Below, in pieces: positions 28,381 to 35,499 of a stretch of DNA of 64,000 bases. The notes below the pieces were generated by a model, which was not told the DNA's origin, did not search any database, and worked only from the letters and a program-made list of their open reading frames with translations. The translations under genes and the position numbers were made by a program. The number at the start of each line of letters is the position of its first letter. Within the stretch, counting starts at the first letter, position 1. Source of the stretch: Saprospiraceae bacterium UBA7687. Its GTDB lineage: Bacteria; Bacteroidota; Bacteroidia; Chitinophagales; Saprospiraceae. Location of the stretch: NCBI GenBank assembly GCA_002482845.1, contig DLGT01000102.1:56142-120141 (forward strand), given 5' to 3'.

Positions 28381-28962
28381 TTAATGAATTCTATCTCCTC
28401 TCAATTCTCTTTTTTGCATGATTAATGCTTCGAATTCGAGCATTTCTTGCCATCTTTTTTTAACATCTTCTTCTGGTGCATAGAGTTTTGCAAGATCAAT
28501 GAATGTTCGATAGTGTCCTGCTTCTGATATCATAAACTCATGGTAAAATTGTTTGAGTTTATCATCACTGATATGTATGGACAATAGTCTAAATCGCTCA
28601 CAACTTCGGGCTTCTATCATGGCAGAGATCAAAAGTTTGTCTGTCAGTCGATCTTGTTCATTTCCTCCTTGTCGTTGGAATTTCATGAGTTCAGTGACAT
28701 AGTTATCTATTCTGTTTTTACCAAATGTATATCCTCTATGTTTTAATTCTTTGAGCACTTTTCTGAAATGTCCCCATTCTTCAGCTACAATAGGTGTTAT
28801 TTCATTTACTAACTCTTCGCGATCAGGAAACTGTATAATTAGTGAAATACAAGTAGATGTGGCTTTTTGCTCACAATAGGCATGATCAGTCAGGATTTCA
28901 TCTATACTTTTTTCAGCAATATTTACCCAAAAAGGATCTGTTGCTAATTTTAATCCAAGCAT
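28381..28962 (-). CDS. miaE: tRNA-(ms2io6A) hydroxylase MiaE
   Basis: 193 residues, the normal MiaE length. It is a four-helix-bundle diiron protein whose ligand motifs are visible as DHAYCEQKA, VAEEWGHFRKVL, MIEARSCERF and ISEAGHYRTF. It hydroxylates the isopentenyl group of the hypermodified adenosine at position 37 of tRNAs that read UNN codons, an oxygen-dependent step that implies at least facultative aerobic life. The gene is a short unit flanked by unrelated genes; its substrate-making partners MiaA and MiaB are not in the window. Confidence 0.92.
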   Translation of the reverse strand: MLGLKLATDPFWVNIAEKSIDEILTDHAYCEQKATSTCISLIIQFPDREELVNEITPIVAEEWGHFRKVLKELKHRGYTFGKNRIDNYVTELMKFQRQGGNEQDRLTDKLLISAMIEARSCERFRLLSIHISDDKLKQFYHEFMISEAGHYRTFIDLAKLYAPEEDVKKRWQEMLEFEALIMQKRELRGDRIH

Positions 28963-28983
28963 GTGTTTAGGCTATATTTTTTA

Positions 28984-30093
28984 TTAAATGGATTTTAGAC
29001 AATTAAGTTGGTTCATAAAGATATCTACTTGATAAATTTCATATTTTTCAAAGCCGGAAGACCACATAATCCCCAAGGTATCTAATGGGAATTTTAATAA
29101 ATTATTCATGGCATCTTTATTGATTGGATAGAATACGTCGTAAATGGTATTACCAGTATAATTTTCTATACGAGTAGAAGATTTGACGCCACTATGTAAA
29201 GCTATATTTCTACCATTGACCAAAAATATTTTCATTAGGCTTCCTTCAGCTATGAATCCATAATTTTTTGCTGCATCTTTAGACATAATGCTTATTTGTA
29301 AATGTAGAAAGAAATCTTTACCTTCTTTTCTAATTGAAGCATTTGTTTTTAGTAGATTATTAGTTTTAAAATATGTCTTTAGCTTTTCAGGTGTGTAGTC
29401 AAATAACAATGCATTTTCAGTTTGAACGACTCTAGATTTGCCATTCATTTCATCTTTCATAAGATTACAACCTACATTTTTCTTGTCATTCTTTACACTT
29501 TGTGGTTTAAATGATGGATCTAAGTTCTCGTCTGAAATGTAAGCACTTATATCTATTTTTAGGTCTTCGGAGATGGATTTCATTTTTCCAACTCGACTAC
29601 TTGGATTATATTCTTTTAACTTTTCTATTGCTTGAATTTGAGCAGTAGATGTACTGTATTCACTGTTTAGTTCCTTAAGCTTGGATTTTAGATCATCTAT
29701 TTCAGTATCTACAGTTTTAATTGCTGATTTATTCTTATTGAGTTTGGCTTGTGAAAGTTCCAATTCTTTCCCTGAAATCTGTTTATTTAAGGATTCTATC
29801 GAAACCAAATTATTTATTTCATTCGCTCTAGCTTTATCTATCAGTAAAGTGATGGCTAATTTTTGTTTTTCATCAATTTCATACTTTTCTACCTTTGGTG
29901 CTGTTAGTGGATTAAATGCAGTGACTAACATACCTGAAGTGTCTTCTGATAATGTTCTGATCTCTTTTTCCCATGTGCCGTCATCGTGTAGGACGATTTT
30001 TTGACCTGATGTTGTGGTAAGGCTTCTTTGGCTGATCAAATCACCACAGCATAACCAAACTAATAAAATCAGAAATAATTTATCTAGGTACAT
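28984..30093 (-). CDS. Secreted coiled-coil protein, unknown function
   Basis: 369 residues from the ATG at 30093, which gives a clean signal peptide (MYLDKLFLILLVWLCC...LISQ). Another ATG at 30147 would put extra hydrophobic residues in front. After the signal comes TTTSGQKIVLHDDGTWE, a short motif found at the start of many Bacteroidota secreted proteins. A coiled coil follows (about 75-145: LNKQISGKELELSQAKLNKN, DDLKSKLKELNS), then a C-terminal domain of about 200 residues. No family is recognised. It is divergent from the DUF697 gene and not clearly linked to miaE. Confidence 0.6.
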   Translation of the reverse strand: MYLDKLFLILLVWLCCGDLISQRSLTTTSGQKIVLHDDGTWEKEIRTLSEDTSGMLVTAFNPLTAPKVEKYEIDEKQKLAITLLIDKARANEINNLVSIESLNKQISGKELELSQAKLNKNKSAIKTVDTEIDDLKSKLKELNSEYSTSTAQIQAIEKLKEYNPSSRVGKMKSISEDLKIDISAYISDENLDPSFKPQSVKNDKKNVGCNLMKDEMNGKSRVVQTENALLFDYTPEKLKTYFKTNNLLKTNASIRKEGKDFFLHLQISIMSKDAAKNYGFIAEGSLMKIFLVNGRNIALHSGVKSSTRIENYTGNTIYDVFYPINKDAMNNLLKFPLDTLGIMWSSGFEKYEIYQVDIFMNQLNCLKSI

Positions 30094-30260
30094 ACTCAAC
30101 GACGATACAATTAGAATGAAAAAATACACACAAAGATACTGAATCATGACCAAATCACCAAATCACTTGTTTTCACTTTCTCTCCGTATCTAGACTATTC
30201 GTCAATAGAAAGGCTTTGTATATCGATTTTTATTAGATGATTGAAACTAATCTATATCCT

Positions 30261-30293
30261 TTTGGAGTTTAGAGTATATAATTTGTAATTTTG
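30261..30293 (+). promoter_or_regulatory. Promoter of the DUF697/SHOCT gene
   Basis: TTTG at 30261-30264, a 21-nt spacer and TAATTTTG at 30286-30293, a good match to the Bacteroidota promoter. It gives a 5' leader of about 16 nt before the ATG at 30313. Confidence 0.55.
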
Positions 30294-30312
30294 TAAAATT
30301 AGTATAAAAGAT

Positions 30313-30906
30313 ATGTCAGAAAATAAATTTAGTAACAGAACGGATAGCGCTAATTCTATCATAAAGAATCACATGATTTGGTCTATGGGGGCAGGTTTTA
30401 TACCGGTGCCGATTGCAGATTTATTTGCGGTCAGTGCCATCCAATTGGACATGATCAGGCAAATGTGTAAACTTTATGAAGTGGATTTTAAGCAAACAGA
30501 GGGGAAAGCTGTCATCACGGCATTGACAGGTTCAGGACTAGCTAGACTAGGAGCTAGAGCGGTAAAATTTATACCTGGTGTAGGCTCTATTTTGGGAGGT
30601 ATCACCATGTCTGTTCTTTCAGGAGCTTCTACTTTTGCACTTGGTGAGGTATTCAAAAAACATTTTGAAACAGGAGGTACTTTCCTAGATTTTGATCCTG
30701 GTCGATTGAAAAATTATTACAACGAAAAATTTGAAAAAGGTAAGGAAATGGCAGCTGAGCTTCAGAAAAAAAATGAAACTCAAGCAAAAACCGCTGACGC
30801 TTCCACTGCTATCGACAAATTAAAGGATTTGGTGGAAATGAAGCAGAACGGTATTCTTACCGAAGAAGAATTTGAAACCATGAAGAAAAAAATAATAGAA
30901 TCATAG
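30313..30906 (+). CDS. DUF697-family protein with C-terminal SHOCT domain
   Basis: 197 residues. The N-terminal part (about 12-120) is a DUF697/YcjF-like domain with two hydrophobic helices: IIKNHMIWSMGAGFIPVPIA and the Gly-rich LGARAVKFIPGVGSILGGI. This is the kind found next to GTPase or stress membrane proteins. A linker rich in Lys/Glu follows. The end (about 165-197) is a SHOCT motif, LKDLVEMKQNGILTEEEFET. It probably binds to or inserts in the inner membrane. The next reading frame begins in the same frame just 6 nt after its TAG. Confidence 0.75.
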   Translation: MSENKFSNRTDSANSIIKNHMIWSMGAGFIPVPIADLFAVSAIQLDMIRQMCKLYEVDFKQTEGKAVITALTGSGLARLGARAVKFIPGVGSILGGITMSVLSGASTFALGEVFKKHFETGGTFLDFDPGRLKNYYNEKFEKGKEMAAELQKKNETQAKTADASTAIDKLKDLVEMKQNGILTEEEFETMKKKIIES

Positions 30907-30912
30907 ACATAC

Positions 30913-31722
30913 TTGATATCATTTATTAAAAAATATTATTTAGATCCATATATTCACCTGTCAATCTGTACTGCAGCATTGACAGGTTTTAGTTTTTATG
31001 CACTATCTATTTCTACTTTATTGCCATATGTAGGTTTTGTAGGTGTAGGTACGTTTTTACTTTACAACTATCATCGTGTTTTTAGATTTTCTATCAATGA
31101 ATGGAAAAAATGGTTGATAAGTAGATCAGCGATATTACCTATAATTTTAACGATTTTAAGCATTTATTTACTAAGCCAACAAACTTTAAAAGTTTATCTA
31201 CCTTTAAGTCTCGCACTGTTAGGATGTTTGCTATATTTTGTACCGATTTTGGAAAGGCGGACAAAGACCTTCCGGGAATTGACCTGGATAAAAATATTTC
31301 TAATTGGCTTTGTATTTTCTATAATTACCATTGTCATTCCTGCTATGAGTGCTTCCTATTCTTGGGTTGAAATTCTTTTGATGGGATTGGCTAGAATGCT
31401 ATTTATCTCAGTGTTAGCATTAGCATTTGATATAGGTGATATGCTTTCTGATGAAGAGACAAATACTACTACTTTACCAAATAAGATGGGCATTAAATAT
31501 GCAAAGTGGGTAGGTACTTTTCTCATATTTATAACATCTATGATTGAAATATATCTGGCAAATGCTTTTGTTATTGAGTTTCCTGCTTTAATGATTATGA
31601 TGATAACTTATTTTTTGTCGTGGATCATTTTGTTAAAATCTTCAAGTGAGAGATCAAAATACTTCTACCTTTTTGTCGTGGATGGCTTGGTTGGCCTGCC
31701 ATTTTTACTTAGTTTTATCTAG
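30913..31722 (+). CDS. UbiA-like membrane protein with TTG start
   Basis: 269 residues with about eight membrane segments and a layout resembling the UbiA prenyltransferase superfamily. The second Asp-rich motif is present in modified form (FDIGDMLSDEETNTT, about 174-188). The first one (NDxxD) is replaced by NYHRVFRF, so ordinary prenyl-diphosphate chemistry is doubtful. No ATG is available until about residue 145; initiation must be at the TTG (30913) or another rare codon. It is in the same frame as the upstream DUF697 gene, which ends 6 nt before it, so translational re-initiation or read-through is possible. Confidence 0.6.
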   Translation: MISFIKKYYLDPYIHLSICTAALTGFSFYALSISTLLPYVGFVGVGTFLLYNYHRVFRFSINEWKKWLISRSAILPIILTILSIYLLSQQTLKVYLPLSLALLGCLLYFVPILERRTKTFRELTWIKIFLIGFVFSIITIVIPAMSASYSWVEILLMGLARMLFISVLALAFDIGDMLSDEETNTTTLPNKMGIKYAKWVGTFLIFITSMIEIYLANAFVIEFPALMIMMITYFLSWIILLKSSSERSKYFYLFVVDGLVGLPFLLSFI

Positions 31723-31831
31723 ATTACTACAAATGATGTTAATTCATCATTAATATTATGTATATTTTGCTGATAACCATTGACATACTTTGTTTTTGAC
31801 CGTAAATTGCATGTGCAAATATTGAATATTT

Positions 31832-32305
31832 ATGGAATGGCGAAAATTTAATGGTCAGAAGATACACATACCGATAGAAGAAATGGTAGATAGTGTCATT
31901 CAAAAGGAAAAAAATCTAGGGCATCGACTGAAAATTTGCATAGGGTCAGACTCTCAGGTAAAAGGTAAAACAACAGAATTCGCTACTGTTATTGTATTTC
32001 TCAGGGAGAAAAAAGGTGGCTTCATGTATTTCTGTAATGAGAAGACAAATGCCAAAATGTCGATCAAAGAAAGAATGATCAGAGAAGTATCAAGCTCTGT
32101 TCAACTAGCTTATCAATTATGTCCAATCTTGGATAGGCATCAAGTAGAGCTCGAAGTCCACGCAGATATAAATACGGACCCAAGCTTCAAGTCTAATGTT
32201 GCACTCAAAGATGCAATGGGTTATATATTGGGTATGGGATTTGTTTTTAAAGCAAAACCTGATGCCTTTGCATCATCTTATTGTGCAGATAGATTGGTAC
32301 AATGA
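31832..32305 (+). CDS. YkuK-like (DUF458) RNase H-fold protein
   Basis: 157 residues without a signal peptide. It matches the YkuK/DUF458 family: an N-terminal CIGSDSQVKGKTTEFATVIV strand pair with the first acidic residue of an RNase H-like fold, then ELEVHADINTDPSFKSN and a C-terminal GMGFVFKAKPDAFASSYCAD. Activity of this family has not been established as far as I know; a nuclease role follows from the fold. It is a stand-alone gene between the UbiA-like gene and the HEPN/MNT pair. Confidence 0.8.
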   Translation: MEWRKFNGQKIHIPIEEMVDSVIQKEKNLGHRLKICIGSDSQVKGKTTEFATVIVFLREKKGGFMYFCNEKTNAKMSIKERMIREVSSSVQLAYQLCPILDRHQVELEVHADINTDPSFKSNVALKDAMGYILGMGFVFKAKPDAFASSYCADRLVQ

Positions 32306-32385
32306 TTATGAAATTTTAAATAAAAAGTTGGTGAACAATTAGGTTTTATTAAGCTATCAATAGGAAGTCATTAAAATGAAAAAAG

Positions 32386-32418
32386 TTTGTATTTAGAATA
32401 ACTTAAATCGTATATTTG
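32386..32418 (+). promoter_or_regulatory. Promoter of the HEPN/MNT pair
   Basis: TTTG at 32386-32389, an exact 21-nt spacer and TATATTTG at 32411-32418. The ATG of the HEPN gene is only 5 nt downstream of the box, so transcription would start at or within a base or two of the start codon. This suggests a leaderless or nearly leaderless mRNA. Confidence 0.6.
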
Positions 32419-32422
32419 CAGT

Positions 32423-32812
32423 ATGAACAAAAAAGATCATATCAATTTTTGGCTTAGGTCTGGCAATGAAAGTTGGGATGCTGCGGTCTTATTATTACAA
32501 GGTCATAAAAATGTGGAAGCCTTGTTTATGTTTTGTTTAGCCATAGAAAAATACATAAAGGCTAGTTGGGTAAATGATAATATAGACGATATTCCACCCA
32601 GAATTCATGATTTGCAATCTATATATTCGCAGACTGATCTAGAACTTGAACCCGATTTAGTTGATTTCTTAGACACAATCAATAGATGGAATATAGAAGG
32701 AAGGTATCCTGATTTCAAGTTTAGTCTTTACAAACTAGCAACAAACGAGTATGTCGAAAAGCAATTTATTAAACTCACCAATTTAAAAACATGCTTACTA
32801 GAAGGTCTTTAG
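32423..32812 (+). CDS. HEPN-domain protein of a HEPN/MNT module
   Basis: 129 residues forming one HEPN domain. Family landmarks are LRSGNESWDAAVLLLQ, the FCLAIEKYIKASWV helix, the PPRIHDLQSIY motif and RYPDFK. HEPN/MNT pairs act as toxin (HEPN ribonuclease) and antitoxin (nucleotidyltransferase) in several studied cases. Here I find no Arg-x4-6-His motif: the histidines are at about 6, 28 and 62 and none follows an Arg at that spacing. Ribonuclease activity is therefore uncertain. The MNT gene overlaps its end by 22 nt. Confidence 0.82.
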   Translation: MNKKDHINFWLRSGNESWDAAVLLLQGHKNVEALFMFCLAIEKYIKASWVNDNIDDIPPRIHDLQSIYSQTDLELEPDLVDFLDTINRWNIEGRYPDFKFSLYKLATNEYVEKQFIKLTNLKTCLLEGL

Positions 32813-33129
32813 AAGTTTTGTTAAATGACTTAATGCAAGAGTTTTTTTTGTTAGGTCTTGATCCTGAAAAAGTCATTCTTTTTGGATCTTATGCCAATGG
32901 TGGTGTTCATATGCATAGTGATGTTGATATTGCAATATGGAGTCATAAATTCATTGGTGAAGGATTAGTTGATTTTGAAATCATCAGACCGATCATGAAG
33001 AAATTTAAAAACTTAGATATAAAAATGTATCCCATAGGAGCTACTGCAGAAAATTTCGACCCATTCATTAAAGTTATTGAAAATACAGGTAGGAAAATTG
33101 AGGCCCTAACATCGTCATTCATTTCCTAA
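32791..33129 (+). CDS. MNT-type nucleotidyltransferase (HEPN/MNT antitoxin-like)
   Basis: 112 residues of minimal nucleotidyltransferase fold. The active site reads LFGSYANGG (Gly32-Ser33) then SDVDIAIW (Asp44, Asp46), with a plausible third acid, Asp76, in NLDIKMYP. The catalytic set is thus complete. In characterised HEPN/MNT modules such an enzyme adds AMP to the HEPN toxin and silences it. Its start lies 22 nt inside the HEPN gene. Its 3' end overlaps the convergent aat gene by 15 nt, so this small module is tightly packed. Confidence 0.85.
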   Translation: MLTRRSLEVLLNDLMQEFFLLGLDPEKVILFGSYANGGVHMHSDVDIAIWSHKFIGEGLVDFEIIRPIMKKFKNLDIKMYPIGATAENFDPFIKVIENTGRKIEALTSSFIS

Positions 33130-33780
33130 CATTTCCGCTCTGTTTTTGCTTAATATATTTTGAAAAATTGATCCAGTAATAAATTCACCACCCAAACTTT
33201 CAAGATAAGGATTCGGCTGTTGACAATCTATAACATAAAATCCTTCGGATGCAAGACGTTTGGCTAATGTGATAAAACCAAACTTCGATGCATTGCTTTT
33301 AAGACTGAACATCGATTCCCCAAAAAACACTTTTCCCAATTTCACGCCATAGAGTCCACCTACCAATTGATCACCTTCCCATACTTCTACAGATAAAGCA
33401 AATCCTTGTTTGTGCAATTTTGTGTAAGCATGGACTATATCTTCATTAATCCAAGTTCCTTCTTGCCCATGTCTTGGCGTATGCTGACAATATCTAATGA
33501 TGTCTTGAAAATGCTGGTCGTAAGTGACTTGGTATTTCTGTCGGTTGAAATACGAATTCATACTTTTCGCAATCTTAACTTTTTTAGGAAATATCACAAA
33601 TCGCGGTTTTGGGCACCACCAAATGATCGGTTCATTCTCATTGTACCATGGGAAAATACCGTAATGATAGGCCAATAATAATCTTTCTATAGACAAATCT
33701 CCACCAATAGCTAGAATTCCAGATGGTTTTACAGCATCGGGATGTGGAAATGATATTTCTTTGTCAAGATAATAATACAT
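33115..33780 (-). CDS. aat: Leucyl/phenylalanyl-tRNA--protein transferase
   Basis: 221 residues. The family signature is continuous: GILAIGGDLSIERLLLAYHY then GIFPWYNENEPIIWWCPKPR, later GLYGVKLGKVFFGESMFS, and YVIDCQQPNPYLESLGGEFI. The enzyme moves Leu or Phe from aminoacyl-tRNA onto proteins with N-terminal Lys or Arg, creating N-degrons. The next gene upstream on the same strand is clpS, the adaptor that reads such N-termini, so this locus groups the two N-degron proteins. A strong terminator separates them. Its end overlaps the convergent MNT gene by 15 nt. Confidence 0.95.
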   Translation of the reverse strand: MYYYLDKEISFPHPDAVKPSGILAIGGDLSIERLLLAYHYGIFPWYNENEPIIWWCPKPRFVIFPKKVKIAKSMNSYFNRQKYQVTYDQHFQDIIRYCQHTPRHGQEGTWINEDIVHAYTKLHKQGFALSVEVWEGDQLVGGLYGVKLGKVFFGESMFSLKSNASKFGFITLAKRLASEGFYVIDCQQPNPYLESLGGEFITGSIFQNILSKNRAEMLGNE

Positions 33781-33801
33781 ATAGATTTAGGTCTAAGCCA
33801 T

Positions 33802-33840
33802 AAAAAAAGGTGGTCAACATTATGTAAACCACCTTTTTTT
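33802..33840. terminator. Bidirectional intrinsic terminator between clpS and aat
   Basis: A perfect 13-bp stem: A7-GGTGGT (33802-33814) pairs with ACCACC-T7 (33828-33840) around a 13-nt loop. It has T-runs for either direction. It ends the clpS transcript and makes it likely that aat has its own promoter between 33780 and about 33800 or reads through partially. Confidence 0.85.
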
Positions 33841-33862
33841 GTAAGTATATTTTGATTTAAAA

Positions 33863-34174
33863 TTAATCTTCTACCAATGTCTCAATGACAGCTGATAATC
33901 CACGTTCTACAAGGGCATCTTTCATTGGTTTGAGAACTGACATCGTACCAGTTTTAACAGATGCTTTTCCTTTGAAGTGCACTAATATAGACAATTGTTC
34001 TGCTTGCTCATGGCTATGATTACAAACTTCCATAAAACACTGAATGACCCAATCAAAAGTATTGTAATCATCATTATAAACAATTATTTGAGAACGCTCA
34101 CCAGTAGAAATATCATCTTCTACAAGTACGTCTTCGAATTCGTCAAATTGTACGCCTGAATTAGTGGGTGCCAT
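33863..34174 (-). CDS. clpS: ATP-dependent Clp protease adaptor ClpS
   Basis: 103 residues with a flexible acidic N-terminus (about 1-28) and the ClpS core. VYNDDYNTFDWVIQCFMEV is the N-degron binding face, followed by ILVHFKGKASVKTGTM and a final helix. It delivers proteins with N-terminal Leu, Phe, Tyr or Trp to ClpAP/ClpCP. The neighbouring aat gene makes such N-termini, so the two form a functional pair. No ClpA or ClpC gene is in the window. Confidence 0.93.
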   Translation of the reverse strand: MAPTNSGVQFDEFEDVLVEDDISTGERSQIIVYNDDYNTFDWVIQCFMEVCNHSHEQAEQLSILVHFKGKASVKTGTMSVLKPMKDALVERGLSAVIETLVED

Positions 34175-34208
34175 ATTGTCTTGAATTAAACTAAACTAAT
34201 ACTAAAAA

Positions 34209-34679
34209 CTACTGAAACTGCCTTAAAGTTTCATTTATAGCTGCAAAATTAGGAAGTTCTCCTGCATTTTCCAAAACTTCTGCATATCTTATTTTTCCTT
34301 CTTTGTCCACAACGAAAGCAGAACGCTTTGAAACACCTTTCATACCCAATACAAATTCATCATAAAGAGCCCCATAACTTGCAGAAACATCCTTATTCCA
34401 ATCTGACAAAAGTGGGAAGTTATAACCTTGTTCTGATTTAAACTTGTCTAAGGTAAACAATGAGTCTACAGAAATAGCCAAAACTTCTGCATTTAAAGAT
34501 TCATAATCACCTTTATTATCTCTGATAGAACATAATTCTGTCGTACAAACTCCTGTAAATGCTAATGGGAAAAAAAGCACAACTACGTTTTTACCTGTAT
34601 AATCACTAAGTGAAACATCAGCTTTATCGCTCGACTTTAATGTAAAAGATGGTGCAACAGATCCTAATTCTAAACTCAT
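34209..34679 (-). CDS. Peroxiredoxin (AhpC/TSA family, AhpE/BCP-like)
   Basis: 156 residues without a signal peptide. The active site is PLAFTGVCTTELC, with peroxidatic Cys45 and a second Cys50 spaced as in BCP/PrxQ-type enzymes; the rest (KRSAFVVDKEGKIRYAEV) is typical of the short AhpE-like group. It would reduce hydrogen peroxide or organic hydroperoxides using thiols. It is 34 nt upstream of clpS on the same strand, so they may share a promoter in 34680-34833, but there is no obvious functional link. Confidence 0.9.
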   Translation of the reverse strand: MSLELGSVAPSFTLKSSDKADVSLSDYTGKNVVVLFFPLAFTGVCTTELCSIRDNKGDYESLNAEVLAISVDSLFTLDKFKSEQGYNFPLLSDWNKDVSASYGALYDEFVLGMKGVSKRSAFVVDKEGKIRYAEVLENAGELPNFAAINETLRQFQ

Positions 34680-34833
34680 ATTGATTTTAATTTTTTATAT
34701 TAATGAATGATTGTAGATAACAATATGGTTGTTATAATGTTTTACTTCTAATGTAAAAAAGACATCTCATAAAAGTTCTTTTTTCAATAAAAGTAGTGCC
34801 ATATTTGTAACGTATCGGTAATTCTAAAATTTT

Positions 34834-35484
34834 ATGTTGATGAATACAGAATTTAGGCAAATTTGTCCACTTTGCCATTCAGAAGAAACACAACTGTTTT
34901 ACCAGAAAATAAAGTCATTTTATCAGTGCCAGCCATGTTCTGGAATATTTATGGACAAAAACCAAAGATTAACAGAAGCTGATGAACTGAATAGATATAA
35001 TATTCACCAAAACGATGTCCATGATTTAAAATATCAAAATTTCGTTTCTCCTATTACATCAGCTATTAGACGTGATTTTAATACTTCTCATCAAGGTTTA
35101 GATTTTGGGGCTGGACCTGGCCCTGTTATTACAAAAGTGCTGCGAGATCACGACTATAAAGTAGTTATGTATGATCCTTTTTATCACAATCATCCAGAAG
35201 TTTTGGATGCAAAATACGATTATATTGCTTGTTGTGAAGTTATAGAACATTTCTATAATCCTGATACTGAGTTTTTGAGATTGAAGAACTTATTAAGGTC
35301 AAATGGAAAACTTTACTGCATGACTTATTTGTATCATGATAATATCAATTTTGATGCTTGGTATTATAAGAATGATCCAACTCACGTTTTTATCTATTGT
35401 GCGGAGACAATTGAATGGATAAAGAATCATTTTGGGTTTTCATCTGTGACTATTGATCATAGATTGATAACTTTTGATTTTTAA
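34834..35484 (+). CDS. SAM-dependent methyltransferase with N-terminal zinc ribbon
   Basis: 216 residues. A Cys4 zinc ribbon opens the protein (CPLCHSEE, then CQPCSGIFMD, about 11-36). A class I methyltransferase core follows: motif I GLDFGAGPGPVITKVL, the acidic loop YDPFYHN, and the post-motif CCEVIEHFYNP typical of methyltransferase types 11 and 23. The zinc-ribbon-plus-MTase layout recalls enzymes that modify sugar or lipid intermediates, though the substrate cannot be seen. It is divergent from the peroxiredoxin gene and convergent with the formate dehydrogenase gene. Confidence 0.82.
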   Translation: MLMNTEFRQICPLCHSEETQLFYQKIKSFYQCQPCSGIFMDKNQRLTEADELNRYNIHQNDVHDLKYQNFVSPITSAIRRDFNTSHQGLDFGAGPGPVITKVLRDHDYKVVMYDPFYHNHPEVLDAKYDYIACCEVIEHFYNPDTEFLRLKNLLRSNGKLYCMTYLYHDNINFDAWYYKNDPTHVFIYCAETIEWIKNHFGFSSVTIDHRLITFDF

Positions 35485-35499
35485 TGTTTATAACTTTGG

